This document shows positions 51,148 to 59,969 of a stretch of 64,000 bases of DNA, piece by piece. How positions within the stretch are numbered: position 1 is the first letter of the stretch; every line of letters starts with the position of its first letter. The notes under the pieces are model-generated. The model was not told the origin of the DNA. It worked only from the letters and a program-made list of their open reading frames with translations, and did not search any database. Location: positions 248,001 to 312,000 of the forward strand of contig NZ_JAGGKI010000002.1 in the NCBI RefSeq assembly GCF_017873605.1, read 5' to 3'. The stretch is from Paenibacillus lactis. GTDB lineage: Bacteria; Bacillota; Bacilli; Paenibacillales; Paenibacillaceae. Made by a program: the position numbers and the translations under genes.

Positions 51148-52335
51148 TTACGGTGCCGCCTTGGTAATCCCTGGTGTAGAAGCGGCTGAAGCCGGAATTC
51201 CCGCCGAGCCCCTGCGCTCCCCGCCCGGCAGTTTGCCGAACAGGACCCATGTCCAGCCCCCGAGCCGGCGAATGCCGTACACCAGCAAGTAGGAGACTAC
51301 CAGCGCCGCTGCCAGTCCGCCAGCATACCATGCAAGCAGAAGCCAGGAATTATCCGTCTTCGGCCGATAGTCCCGGTAAACGAGCAGCACCAGCGGGTGC
51401 ACCAGATAAATCCCGAAGGAATACACCCCGATTCTTCGAAAGCCGCGAACCAGCAGGCTCCGCTTGCCGCCGAGGCGCAGAGCGGTCTGCATCATGACCA
51501 GCGCCGTGGTCAGCGTATGCACGTTCCAGAACGCGTCATAGACAAGCGGGTGAACCTCGATTCCATGCAGCCTCTGATTATAACGCAGCCCGATATGAAC
51601 CAGCGCACTGGCGATCCACGTTGTCCACAGCGCGGCCCAGCCGAACCTTCGAAGCAGCGGCCTTGCAGCATGCTTGGCATCGGTCAGCCAGGATTTGACG
51701 CGCTCATAGTGAATCCCCATCCAGGCACCGAGGAAGTAATATGACAGAAACGACAGCGACCAGCTGTTTCGGTTCGTCACATGCCACCACGCGTCATTCC
51801 CCAAGTAGAAAATCCACTGCAGCACGATCCCGACCAGTACGCAGATGGCAGCAAAGCCCCTGAAGCGCTTCAGCAGGAGCAGTACCAGCGGAAACAGCAA
51901 GTAGAATTGAATGTTGATGAAAATAAAATACAAATGCGTGTACGATTTTCCCGTAGCCAGCTTAGGCCAGAAGCTATCCAGCATCGCAGAGACGTCGGTC
52001 ACGCCTCCCCGATGGTACCAAGCCACCGTAAAAAACAGCACCGAGAAGATAAAATACGGCACCAGAATATACATCAGCCGGTTGCGGTAAAACCGGGCAA
52101 GGTCTTTGCCCCGAAACGGACGGTGATAGTAGTTGTAAAACAGCACGAAGCTGCTCAGAAAAATAAACGTCGTCGTACCGACTTTAGAAAATATGTTCAA
52201 AAAGTTGTATAAGCCAAAAAAATCGTCCCCGCGCATCTGGACCGTCGCGAACGATGTCGCATGCACCATCAGCACGCCCATCATCGCAAAGCCTCGAACC
52301 AGGTCGATTTCCGTAAGTTTGGCGCGTTTCTCCAT
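51148..52335 (-). CDS. Membrane acyltransferase, OafA/YrhL family
   Basis: A 395-residue integral membrane protein of the acyltransferase 3 family with about ten helices, which transfers acetyl or other acyl groups to surface polysaccharide or lipid. The N-terminus (LTEIDLVRGFAMMGVLMVHATSF) carries the family Arg and the candidate catalytic His25. YRNRLMYILVPYFIFSVLF and SFGIYLVHPLVLLVY are further family segments. The acceptor is unknown. Confidence 0.85.
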   Translation of the reverse strand: MEKRAKLTEIDLVRGFAMMGVLMVHATSFATVQMRGDDFFGLYNFLNIFSKVGTTTFIFLSSFVLFYNYYHRPFRGKDLARFYRNRLMYILVPYFIFSVLFFTVAWYHRGGVTDVSAMLDSFWPKLATGKSYTHLYFIFINIQFYLLFPLVLLLLKRFRGFAAICVLVGIVLQWIFYLGNDAWWHVTNRNSWSLSFLSYYFLGAWMGIHYERVKSWLTDAKHAARPLLRRFGWAALWTTWIASALVHIGLRYNQRLHGIEVHPLVYDAFWNVHTLTTALVMMQTALRLGGKRSLLVRGFRRIGVYSFGIYLVHPLVLLVYRDYRPKTDNSWLLLAWYAGGLAAALVVSYLLVYGIRRLGGWTWVLFGKLPGGERRGSAGIPASAASTPGITKAAP

Positions 52336-52527
52336 TCATTTCCCCTCTTTTCCGAACGCCCCCTATTATAGCCTACGTTACACCCCCTTGGTACTTAAAT
52401 TTTTCTGAATTTGGTATGGAACAAGCATTCTTTGCCATACCAGTGTAAAAAGAGCCTGGCAGGAAAGTCTGGACAACAACCGGCTCAGGCTGCATTTCAA
52501 CATTCAGCGAATAGGAGGAGATTTCTG

Positions 52528-53256
<729 letters not shown>

Positions 53257-53355
53257 CCCGAAAATCAAGCGAGGCTTCCTTGGTCTCGGGATGATTCATT
53301 CATGACCTTAATGATTGATACCGTGAAGAACATTGATTTTGAAGGGGGATCCGAA

Positions 53356-54165
53356 ATGAATAGAAAATTGTCCAGAACGTTCAGGTGGAGCGCGGCGGTG
53401 CTGTCGCTGATCATCATGCTGATCGCCGCGGGCTGCGGCAGTTCAGGCGAGGTTGACACGCTTGAGGCGATCAAGAAGCGCGGCAAGCTGGTGGCGGGCG
53501 TGAAATACGACACGAAGCTGTTCGGGCTGCAGGACCCTGCTACCGGCCAAGTGGAGGGCTTCGATATCGATATGGCCAAGGCCCTCGCGAAAAAAATCCT
53601 GGGCGACGAGACCAAGCTCGAGCTGAAGGAAGTCACCTCCAAAACCCGAATCGACATGCTGCGAAACGGGGATATCGATATTATCATCGCCACCATGACG
53701 ATAACGGAGGAACGCAAGGAGCAGGTCGACTTCAGCGATGTTTATTTCGAGGCCGGCCAGTCGCTTCTCGTGAAGAAGGGCAGTCCGATCACAGGACTGG
53801 AGAGTCTGAACAAAGACACGAAAGTGCTCACCGTTAAAGGCTCGACCTCTGCGCAAAATATCCGCGAGAAAGCGCCGGACGCCGAGATTCTGGAATTCGA
53901 GAACTATCAGGATGCCTTCACCGCGCTCCGGGCAGGTCAAGGCGATGCGTTGACCACCGACAATTCCATTCTGCTCGGTATGCAGAAGCAGGATCCGAAT
54001 TACGAGCTCGTCGGCGGCAATTTTACGGATGAGCCATACGGCATGGCCATTAAAAAAGGGAATCCCGAGTTTGTGAAGACCGTCAACGAGCTGCTTAAAG
54101 AAATGAAGGAAAGCGGCGAATATGACAGGCTGTATGAGCAGTGGATGGGCATCAAGCCGGAATAA
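53356..54165 (+). CDS. glnH: Amino-acid-binding lipoprotein, GlnH type
   Basis: A 269-residue family 3 solute-binding protein. The signal peptide ends in the lipobox IAAGC. The binding domain has GVKYDTKLFGLQDPATGQVEGFDIDMAKALAKK, IIATMTITEERKEQVDFSDVYF and DALTTDNSILLG, typical of glutamine/glutamate or related amino-acid binders. ATG 53356 follows GAAGGGGGAT. Ligand specificity is inferred only. Confidence 0.9.
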   Translation: MNRKLSRTFRWSAAVLSLIIMLIAAGCGSSGEVDTLEAIKKRGKLVAGVKYDTKLFGLQDPATGQVEGFDIDMAKALAKKILGDETKLELKEVTSKTRIDMLRNGDIDIIIATMTITEERKEQVDFSDVYFEAGQSLLVKKGSPITGLESLNKDTKVLTVKGSTSAQNIREKAPDAEILEFENYQDAFTALRAGQGDALTTDNSILLGMQKQDPNYELVGGNFTDEPYGMAIKKGNPEFVKTVNELLKEMKESGEYDRLYEQWMGIKPE

Positions 54166-54291
54166 TCCGCTCATGAATGCAAGGCGTTCCAGGTATGCGC
54201 ATACCGCCCCTCCTCTTTATTGATCGGGGGAGGGAGCGATTTTAAGCCTTACCGGACGCTGGCCTAATCCCCCTATCGGAGGTGAGGAACA

Positions 54292-54951
54292 TTGAACCTG
54301 TGGGATTTCAGCATCCTGATCGATTATTGGGATGATTTTATGGCAGGCCTAGGTCGGACGGTTCTCGCAAGCCTCCTCGGGCTGATCGGCAGTTTGGTTC
54401 TCGGCACCTTGATTGCCATCCTCCGAATCGCTCCGTTTCGCATACTCAATGTGGTCGGGACCGTCTATGTCGAGTTCATCCGCAACATTCCGCTGCTGGT
54501 GACCGTTTTTTTCTTTTTCCTCGGGGTCCCTGCGCTCGGGATCGCCATGGAACCCTTTACCGCCGGCACGCTCGGTTTAATCGTCTACACTGCCGCTTTC
54601 GTTGCGGAGTCCATCCGGGCCGGTATCCAGGCTGTTCCTTCAGGACAATCCGAGGCGGCACGCTCCTCCGGGCTCAGCTATATTCAAACCATGCGCTACA
54701 TTATTCTCCCCCAAGCGGTCAAAATCGTGCTGCCGGCAATCGGCAACCAGATGATTAATCTCGTGAAGAATTCTTCCGTGCTGGCCGTCATCGCCGGTCT
54801 TGACCTGATGTACTACGCGGACATCATCAATCTGAAAACGTTCAAGGGTATTCCGGTGTATACGCTTGTTGCCCTGTTCTACCTGCTGCTGACCATACCG
54901 CTCAGTCAGGCGGTTCATTACATGGAGCGGCGCTTTGCCAAAAGCAACTGA
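54292..54951 (+). CDS. glnM: Amino-acid ABC permease, GlnM type
   Basis: A 219-residue pore subunit of the His/Glu/Gln/Arg permease group with about five helices. Family motifs are VEFIRNIPLLVTVFFF and AARSSGLSYIQTMRYIILPQAVK, the ATPase-docking loop. It starts with TTG at 54292, nine bases after GGAGGTGA. It pairs with the next permease. Confidence 0.92.
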   Translation: MNLWDFSILIDYWDDFMAGLGRTVLASLLGLIGSLVLGTLIAILRIAPFRILNVVGTVYVEFIRNIPLLVTVFFFFLGVPALGIAMEPFTAGTLGLIVYTAAFVAESIRAGIQAVPSGQSEAARSSGLSYIQTMRYIILPQAVKIVLPAIGNQMINLVKNSSVLAVIAGLDLMYYADIINLKTFKGIPVYTLVALFYLLLTIPLSQAVHYMERRFAKSN

Positions 54952-55016
54952 TATCTTTTGAAACTTGCCGATCTCAGGATTTTGCAAATCCTCATCTATA
55001 AGGGAGGTGGCACAAG

Positions 55017-55667
55017 ATGGATTTTATTGGCGCATATTCCTGGCCAAATTTGCGATATCTCCTTCAAGGCTTTTGGATTACGGTACAGGTTGCCGGCTTG
55101 TCGATTCTATTCAGCTTTATCATCGGAACCGTGCTGGGAACCGTCAGGTATACGAGGGTTGCCTTCGTCTCGAGGACGGTCGCCATCCTCGTGGATGCCA
55201 TCCGTAATCTGCCGCTCCTGTTGATCATTTTTTTCATCGGCATGATTCTGCCTCAAGCCGGCATCCGCATTCCGACCTTTTGGGCGGCGGTCGTCGGGCT
55301 GAGCATCTTCGAAGGGGCGATGATCTCCGAAATCGTACGCAGTGGTCTCGTATCCGTCGATAAGGGGCAGATCGAGGCAGCCCGCGCCTCGGGTCTATCC
55401 TACATGCAGACGCTTCGGCATGTTATCCTCCCGCTCGCGCTGCGCCGAATGTCCCCGCCGATGGTGAGCCAATTCATATCGCTGATAAAGGACACATCCC
55501 TGGCCATCATCATTTCGCTGCCGGAGCTGATGCGGAACGTAAAGATTCTAAGCGGATCCAGCTTCTCTTATGTCATTCCGGCGCTTGTATTTGCGTCCCT
55601 GCTCTACTTCACCTTGAATTATTCGCTGTCGCTGGTTGCTAAACGGCTCGAGGCCAGACAGATTTAA
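55017..55667 (+). CDS. glnP: Amino-acid ABC permease, GlnP type
   Basis: A 216-residue second pore subunit with VDAIRNLPLLLIIFFIG and AARASGLSYMQTLRHVILPLALRR. GGGAGGTGGCACAAG precedes the ATG. It ends the operon; a tandem-repeat region follows. Confidence 0.92.
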   Translation: MDFIGAYSWPNLRYLLQGFWITVQVAGLSILFSFIIGTVLGTVRYTRVAFVSRTVAILVDAIRNLPLLLIIFFIGMILPQAGIRIPTFWAAVVGLSIFEGAMISEIVRSGLVSVDKGQIEAARASGLSYMQTLRHVILPLALRRMSPPMVSQFISLIKDTSLAIIISLPELMRNVKILSGSSFSYVIPALVFASLLYFTLNYSLSLVAKRLEARQI

Positions 55668-55730
55668 GGAGACGAAGACCCTGGGCGCTTGCTCCGATGA
55701 AGCCTTCGTCAAGGAGGCAGGAGCTTCGCA

Positions 55731-55823
55731 AACCGCAAAGCTGCTTCTTGATCCCCAAGGCTATTCCTTGAAAACCTAAGGCTGCCCCTTAAACCGCAAG
55801 GCTGCTTCTTGAACCGCGAGGTC
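55731..55823. repeat. Short tandem repeat, 20-21 bp unit, about 4.6 copies
   Basis: Units begin at 55731, 55751, 55771, 55792 and 55812. Two copies share AACCGCAAGGCTGCTTCTTG almost exactly (55731 and 55792); the middle two are degenerate. Each unit holds CAAG and CTTG, so the region can fold. It is non-coding, between glnP and the secreted NTR-like gene. Confidence 0.75.
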
Positions 55824-55967
55824 TTTTACGCCCTGCGGTTCTTTGCCGTTCCGTCATACTGGTCATTCTGGGGAAATTCGGATGATTTTCCAAGCGGACT
55901 GCAACCCTGTACGTCAACACATCGTCTAATGGGCATACATGCTAATCATTCACAAAGGAGTGCTAAG

Positions 55968-56477
55968 ATGATGAAGAGAGGATTGCAGCTGCTGGTCGGC
56001 GTTTCCCTGATGGCCGGTCTTTGGCTCGGCCCGGCGAGCCCGGAGGCCTCGGCCTTATCTTGTGCTGAGCCCCGAAAAATCACCGAAGAGCTCAAAGTAT
56101 CGGATATCGTGTTCCGCGGAACCCTCGTCTCCTACGACGAGAACGCCGACTTCATGAAAAGCACCTATACATTCTCGGTTTCGGAATGGTGGAAGGGCGA
56201 TCTGGAGAAAGGGACGATCACGCTCCATCCTACCGGCTGGGACACCTTTGAGGAAGGAAGGGAATACATCGTGTTCGCGAATGCGGGTAAAGAAAGGGTC
56301 AAAGCCCGACTCTGCGGGAATACGGGGCCTTCCTCATCGGTCGACACCTCTTCCTTGGGCGAAGGCAAACAACCTGCAGCTTCCGAACTGCCCGAAAGGA
56401 CGGCATCCGGGGCGGGATTCGGAAACCTCCTTGGCAGTGTGATTGAGATTATCCGCTTCCTATGCAGCAAATATTAA
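55968..56477 (+). CDS. Secreted protein with TIMP/NTR-like domain
   Basis: A 169-residue exported protein. The signal peptide (KRGLQLLVGVSLMAGLWLGPASPEASA) is followed by Cys-containing sequence SCAEPRKITEELKVSDIVFRGTLVSYDE, then YTFSVSEWWKGDLEKGTITLHPTGW and RLCGNTGP. The pattern of an N-terminal Cys, the phrase YTFxVxxxWKG and a late LC resembles NTR (tissue-inhibitor-like) domains of bacteria. A hydrophobic C-terminus (FGNLLGSVIEIIRFLCSKY) may anchor it. The start follows AAAGGAG; the frame opens earlier at 55809 inside the repeat. Function unknown. Confidence 0.6.
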   Translation: MMKRGLQLLVGVSLMAGLWLGPASPEASALSCAEPRKITEELKVSDIVFRGTLVSYDENADFMKSTYTFSVSEWWKGDLEKGTITLHPTGWDTFEEGREYIVFANAGKERVKARLCGNTGPSSSVDTSSLGEGKQPAASELPERTASGAGFGNLLGSVIEIIRFLCSKY

Positions 56478-56693
56478 AACCGACTACCTCAAGCCTCGTG
56501 CCATCTCCACAAGAAACCCCCTATAGACGTACTCCCACAGAAGACAGACCGCGTTTAGCAGTATTTTTTCTTGCGATATCAGGCAGCAGATCCTCCGAGG
56601 TTATACTTTCTGATATCTTCAAAAATATCGAACCAATCCTCCGAACATGCGTATATAACAATAAGATTGCACAAGCTGACAGGAGGATGAGAG

Positions 56694-57128
56694 ATGATCA
56701 AGAGATTTTTGCTGCTAACGCTTCTACTGGGGGTTCTCTCGGGCTGCTCATTGCTGGACAGCGTGAACAATTCCCTGGATTATACGAAGGAAGCCGGCAC
56801 GTTCATCAATGAGGCTTCACAATTCGCCCAGTCCATCCCGGATCTGGCCCAACAGGCGGCTACGAGCGCGGATGCCAAAGAGACGCTGACCAAGGAGCTT
56901 GAAGAGATGAAGACCCGCATCTCGGAGTTTAACGGGATCGAGGCTCCCGCTTTTGCGCAGGATATACATGAGCAGCTTGTAGCTTTAAACGATACGCTGC
57001 TAACCGACATCAACGGATATATGGACCAAATCCAAAACGGTGTGACCGACCTCCAAAATTCCGGCATTGTTGAGACGGTGAACAAAATCAACGAAACGAT
57101 GGACCTCATCCAAAACCTCCAGCCATAA
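56694..57128 (+). CDS. DUF6376-like lipoprotein
   Basis: A 144-residue lipoprotein with signal MIKRFLLLTLLLGVLSG and lipobox LSGC. The mature part is helical and acidic (LLDSVNNSLDYTKEAGTFINEASQFAQ), the pattern of DUF6376 proteins in Bacillus. CAGGAGGATGAG precedes the ATG. No cysteines follow the lipid site. Role unknown; surface localisation is clear. Confidence 0.75.
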   Translation: MIKRFLLLTLLLGVLSGCSLLDSVNNSLDYTKEAGTFINEASQFAQSIPDLAQQAATSADAKETLTKELEEMKTRISEFNGIEAPAFAQDIHEQLVALNDTLLTDINGYMDQIQNGVTDLQNSGIVETVNKINETMDLIQNLQP

Positions 57129-57146
57129 TCGAACATTCGCACAGCA

Positions 57147-57192
57147 ATAAGGCTGTTCCCGAAGATCTCGCAGATCTCGAGGACAGCCTTAT
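57147..57192 (+). terminator. Hairpin between convergent lipoprotein genes
   Basis: ATAAGGCTGT (57147-57156) pairs with ACAGCCTTAT (57183-57192), with AGATCT elements inside. No strong T run follows, so it is a weaker call. Confidence 0.55.
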
Positions 57193-57241
57193 CGCTTGTG
57201 TCCGAAGACAGATTATGTCATGCATAGAGATCAATTTCGAC

Positions 57242-58354
57242 TCACTGAACAAAGAGCTGAAGATTGCCCGTAAAAGCTTCACGAACGACATACCGGGTCT
57301 GGTCCGTGCTGGGAGTCAAAATCCAATACGTGCCGCGCCTCTCCGCCGGATCCTCCGGTTCCCAGGCCGCAATGAGCTGCCAGTCTTCTCCGTACCGCTC
57401 GTCGCAGGATTCCCGAAAGGCTTCGGCAATCCGGTCATGGGGCAAGAGCTCCAGCGGGAACGCCTGAACGCTGCCATAGGCCTTCATCCAGTCAGCGAAC
57501 GGCACCATATCCGATGCATACAGCTGCGCATAATATCCTTCTCCTCCACCTGCTATGGCTGCAAAGGCTTGCTCGTCGCCTTCCTGAGCAGCCTGGTACA
57601 GCAGAGAAACCGTCTGAATCGGCGTCCAGAGGGGCGTATCATAATTGGAGGCCAGGAACTCCCTGTATTCCGCAGCCGACTGAATGCCTGCCGCAACGAG
57701 CTCCTCGAAGGACGCCTCCCTTCCCAGCTCATACGCTCCCGGATAAATCGCCGTCTGGTCGATCACCTTCGGTCCGTCCGGAAACACATTGACGAACCAT
57801 ACATTCTGATCCCCATAGCTCAGCTCTTCCAGCACAAGTTCGACCTGACTGCCGTAATGGATGGACAACAGCCGCCTGCTGTCTTCCGCCAGAGTCAGCT
57901 TGTCGAAGGACCGAAAGCGCTCCGGTTTCAGCTCGCGCTTCCCTGCTTCCTCGATCAGCACATCCAGCTTTGACGGCGTCATGCGGACACTGGCAATGTC
58001 CGCATACCGGAAATACGCTTCGCGATCCTCCGCATGCAGCGCTTCGTACATCTGCAGAACGGTATCGACAGCCATGCGGTCCCGTCTGTTCTCCAGCTGG
58101 CCGAGGCTCTGCGAAACCGTGCCCACTCGCTCCTTATCCTCGTTTGCCGTACGCTGGACCTCGGACTTCTCCGCTGGCGGCTGCTGCGCCCGAGCCGTTG
58201 AGAGCTCCTCGACGGAAGCCGGCATAGCGCTGGACAAAGGCTGCGGCGATGCCCCCTCTTGACTGCACGCCGCAGTCAGCAGCATCAACGCAATCCACAG
58301 GGATAATCCTCCCTTACGGCGGTACCGCCTTATACGATCATTCAGCTTGTACAC
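57242..58354 (-). CDS. Lipoprotein of unknown function
   Basis: A 370-residue lipoprotein: basic head RIRRYRRKGG, hydrophobic GLSLWIALMLLTAAC ending in the lipobox, then a Ser/Ala/Gln-rich linker and a folded domain (MAVDTVLQMYEALHAEDREAYFRYAD through WEPEDPAERRGTYWILTP). Start unclear: GTG 58354 overlaps the ribosome site AGGGGGTG, while CTG 58345 lies six bases after it. The helix YEALHAEDREAYFRYAD recalls NTF2-like or DUF4829-type lipoproteins, but I do not claim a family. Confidence 0.65.
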   Translation of the reverse strand: MYKLNDRIRRYRRKGGLSLWIALMLLTAACSQEGASPQPLSSAMPASVEELSTARAQQPPAEKSEVQRTANEDKERVGTVSQSLGQLENRRDRMAVDTVLQMYEALHAEDREAYFRYADIASVRMTPSKLDVLIEEAGKRELKPERFRSFDKLTLAEDSRRLLSIHYGSQVELVLEELSYGDQNVWFVNVFPDGPKVIDQTAIYPGAYELGREASFEELVAAGIQSAAEYREFLASNYDTPLWTPIQTVSLLYQAAQEGDEQAFAAIAGGGEGYYAQLYASDMVPFADWMKAYGSVQAFPLELLPHDRIAEAFRESCDERYGEDWQLIAAWEPEDPAERRGTYWILTPSTDQTRYVVREAFTGNLQLFVQ

Positions 58355-58455
58355 CCCCTCGTAACGACAACCAACGATTTATATGTAATCTTTGTGTCAA
58401 TCCCTATATATTCATCATCGTCATTCCCGAAGCGAATGTTAATTGCTGCAGCAAT

Positions 58456-58491
58456 AAAAATCGCACGGATGAAAGAATTCACCCGTGCGAT
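58456..58491 (-). terminator. Terminator of the 58604-59230 nitroreductase gene
   Basis: ATCGCACGG (58460-58468) pairs with CCGTGCGAT (58483-58491), with TGAA/TTCA inside, followed on the minus strand by five U residues. Confidence 0.82.
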
Positions 58492-58603
58492 AGCTGCCAT
58501 TGCCCCAGCGGCATCCTCGCCCAAACTCACGCAAGCCCAAACTTACGAGCTTATCGGGGATATAGGAAGGGCCTGCTGCTGCATCATGAACCATTGCACA
58601 TCT

Positions 58604-59230
58604 TCAAAACCGGTCATAGCTGACAAACTCCAGCACCGGCTTACGGTAGCCTCTCGGACGAGGCTTGGCTGCATCTTCCTTGCCGATCGCAATCAGCATG
58701 GCGGGAACATATTCAGCGGGAATACCGAGCGCCTTACGAAGCAATTCGGGATCAAAGCCGATCATCGGACAGGTATCCCACCCTTTATCCTTCGCCACGA
58801 GCATCAGCATCATCGCGGATAAGCTTGCATTGCGAATGGCCTCATCCCGCATGAAGGACTCTCCCCGTTCCTTGTAGAATCGGGTGACCTCCTCAACCGT
58901 CTGGTCATATTCCAGCTTGTCGATGATCCCCAGACTGAGGAATCCCTCGTTCATCCGTCCAACCTCCTCATAGGCCCGCATATTGCCAAGCACAACGATT
59001 ACCGCAGAGGCCGTTCGGATCTTATGCTGCTTGTTTGCGGCTTCGTACACCTTATCCTTAAGGTCCGGAGCCTTCACCACCACATAGCGGGCATGCTGGA
59101 GATTGAAAGCCGAAGGAGCGTATTTCACCTCGTTAAATATGTCGTCCAGCGTTCTGTCCGGAATGTCGATGCCTTCGATGAACCGATTCGCCGACCTCCG
59201 GCTTTTGATTAAGGTTGTTAAATCATTCAT
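58604..59230 (-). CDS. Nitroreductase-family protein, YdgI/YodC-like
   Basis: A 208-residue flavin oxidoreductase. Family marks are LIKSRRSANRFIEGIDIP, VKYAPSAFNLQHARYVVV and the C-terminal GKEDAAKPRPRGYRKPVLEFV. It is the third nitroreductase fold in this window and resembles the YodC group, which in B. subtilis responds to quinones and diamide. It is preceded by a DoxX-family gene 30 bases upstream on the same strand, so the two are probably one operon. Confidence 0.87.
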   Translation of the reverse strand: MNDLTTLIKSRRSANRFIEGIDIPDRTLDDIFNEVKYAPSAFNLQHARYVVVKAPDLKDKVYEAANKQHKIRTASAVIVVLGNMRAYEEVGRMNEGFLSLGIIDKLEYDQTVEEVTRFYKERGESFMRDEAIRNASLSAMMLMLVAKDKGWDTCPMIGFDPELLRKALGIPAEYVPAMLIAIGKEDAAKPRPRGYRKPVLEFVSYDRF

Positions 59231-59260
59231 TTTGTACGCCCCTCCAATCGAATTCTTTCA

Positions 59261-59662
59261 TTAAAAGATCAATGCATCCAGAGAGTAAGTTCCCGCACCG
59301 GTAAGAGCAAGCGCCACCGCAGCTGCGATCAGCAGCAGATTATACTCGTAACCATTCGCAGTAGACCAGTAGCCGTTCTTTCCATGAACTTTAACGATTG
59401 CCCCAAGCATTGTCAGCGTGATGAGGGCAGCTCCAAGCACGGTCAGGAAGCCGGAAGCGAGCAGCAGCCCGCCCGCCAGCTCCATCAAACCAGCCATTAC
59501 AGCCGCTGCAACTCCTGGCTTGATGCCGATCGATTCCATCCAGCCGCCGGTTCCCTTCGGACCGTAGCCGCCGAACCAGCCAAGCAATTTCTGTGCGCCA
59601 TGGGCCATAAATGACAGCCCGATGACCAAACGAAGAATAAGCAAACCTAAATCCATCGTCAT
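59261..59662 (-). CDS. DoxX-family membrane protein
   Basis: A 133-residue four-helix membrane protein of the DoxX/DoxD family, with the motif RLVIGLSFMAHGAQKLLGWFGG at the N-terminus. In B. subtilis the DoxX protein CatD works with quinone and catechol detoxification. The ATG at 59662 (M-T-M-D-L-G) follows GGAGGT; the frame begins at 59701 without support. It precedes the nitroreductase gene and lies below a YodB-like palindrome. Confidence 0.9.
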   Translation of the reverse strand: MTMDLGLLILRLVIGLSFMAHGAQKLLGWFGGYGPKGTGGWMESIGIKPGVAAAVMAGLMELAGGLLLASGFLTVLGAALITLTMLGAIVKVHGKNGYWSTANGYEYNLLLIAAAVALALTGAGTYSLDALIF

Positions 59663-59810
59663 TATAAAAACCTCCAAGTTATTTGCTTTATTTAAAATCA
59701 TTTCTCATGATCGATTTATTTTTACATTCTGAATCGCAGATAAAGCCGTACGGAACCATTCGCTCATAGCCGCTAACGTTTATACAACATCAACTCACTC
59801 CTTTATACTT

Positions 59811-59827
59811 ACTATATTTTTTATAGT
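59811..59827. promoter_or_regulatory. YodB/CatR-like operator
   Basis: ACTATA, five T bases, then TATAGT form a perfect 6-5-6 inverted repeat, about 150 bases upstream of the DoxX start. The spacing resembles the quinone-responsive YodB/CatR boxes. A five-codon frame (MLYKR) with a strong AAGGAGTGAG lies just downstream on the minus strand (59773-59790). Confidence 0.5.
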
Positions 59828-59913
59828 TATTTGTCTTGATATTAAGATAAATCATAGACTACCCTTCTGTCAACCACTGATTATGAAAATGACGGATTCC
59901 CATCAGAACAACG

Positions 59914-59950
59914 AAAAAAGCACTCCTGCATGCAAAGAGCAGGAATGCTT
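59914..59950 (-). terminator. Terminator of the GH43 gene
   Basis: AAGCACTCCTGC (59919-59930) and GCAGGAATGCTT (59939-59950) form a stem with one mismatch; on the minus strand it runs into six U residues. Confidence 0.8.
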
Positions 59951-59969
59951 CATCGGATCTTTTCCTATA

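Noticed and set aside
52336-52527. Riboswitch or T-box before the glnQHMP-like operon
   Set aside because: The leader is under 200 bases and shows no T-box, glutamine-riboswitch or other recognisable conserved core.
55731-55823. Possible CRISPR-like repeats
   Set aside because: The units are contiguous, without spacers, and too short and degenerate for a CRISPR array; no cas gene is nearby.
59773-59790. Five-codon frame MLYKR as an independent gene
   Set aside because: It is too short to call as a gene despite a strong ribosome site; it is recorded as a possible leader instead.
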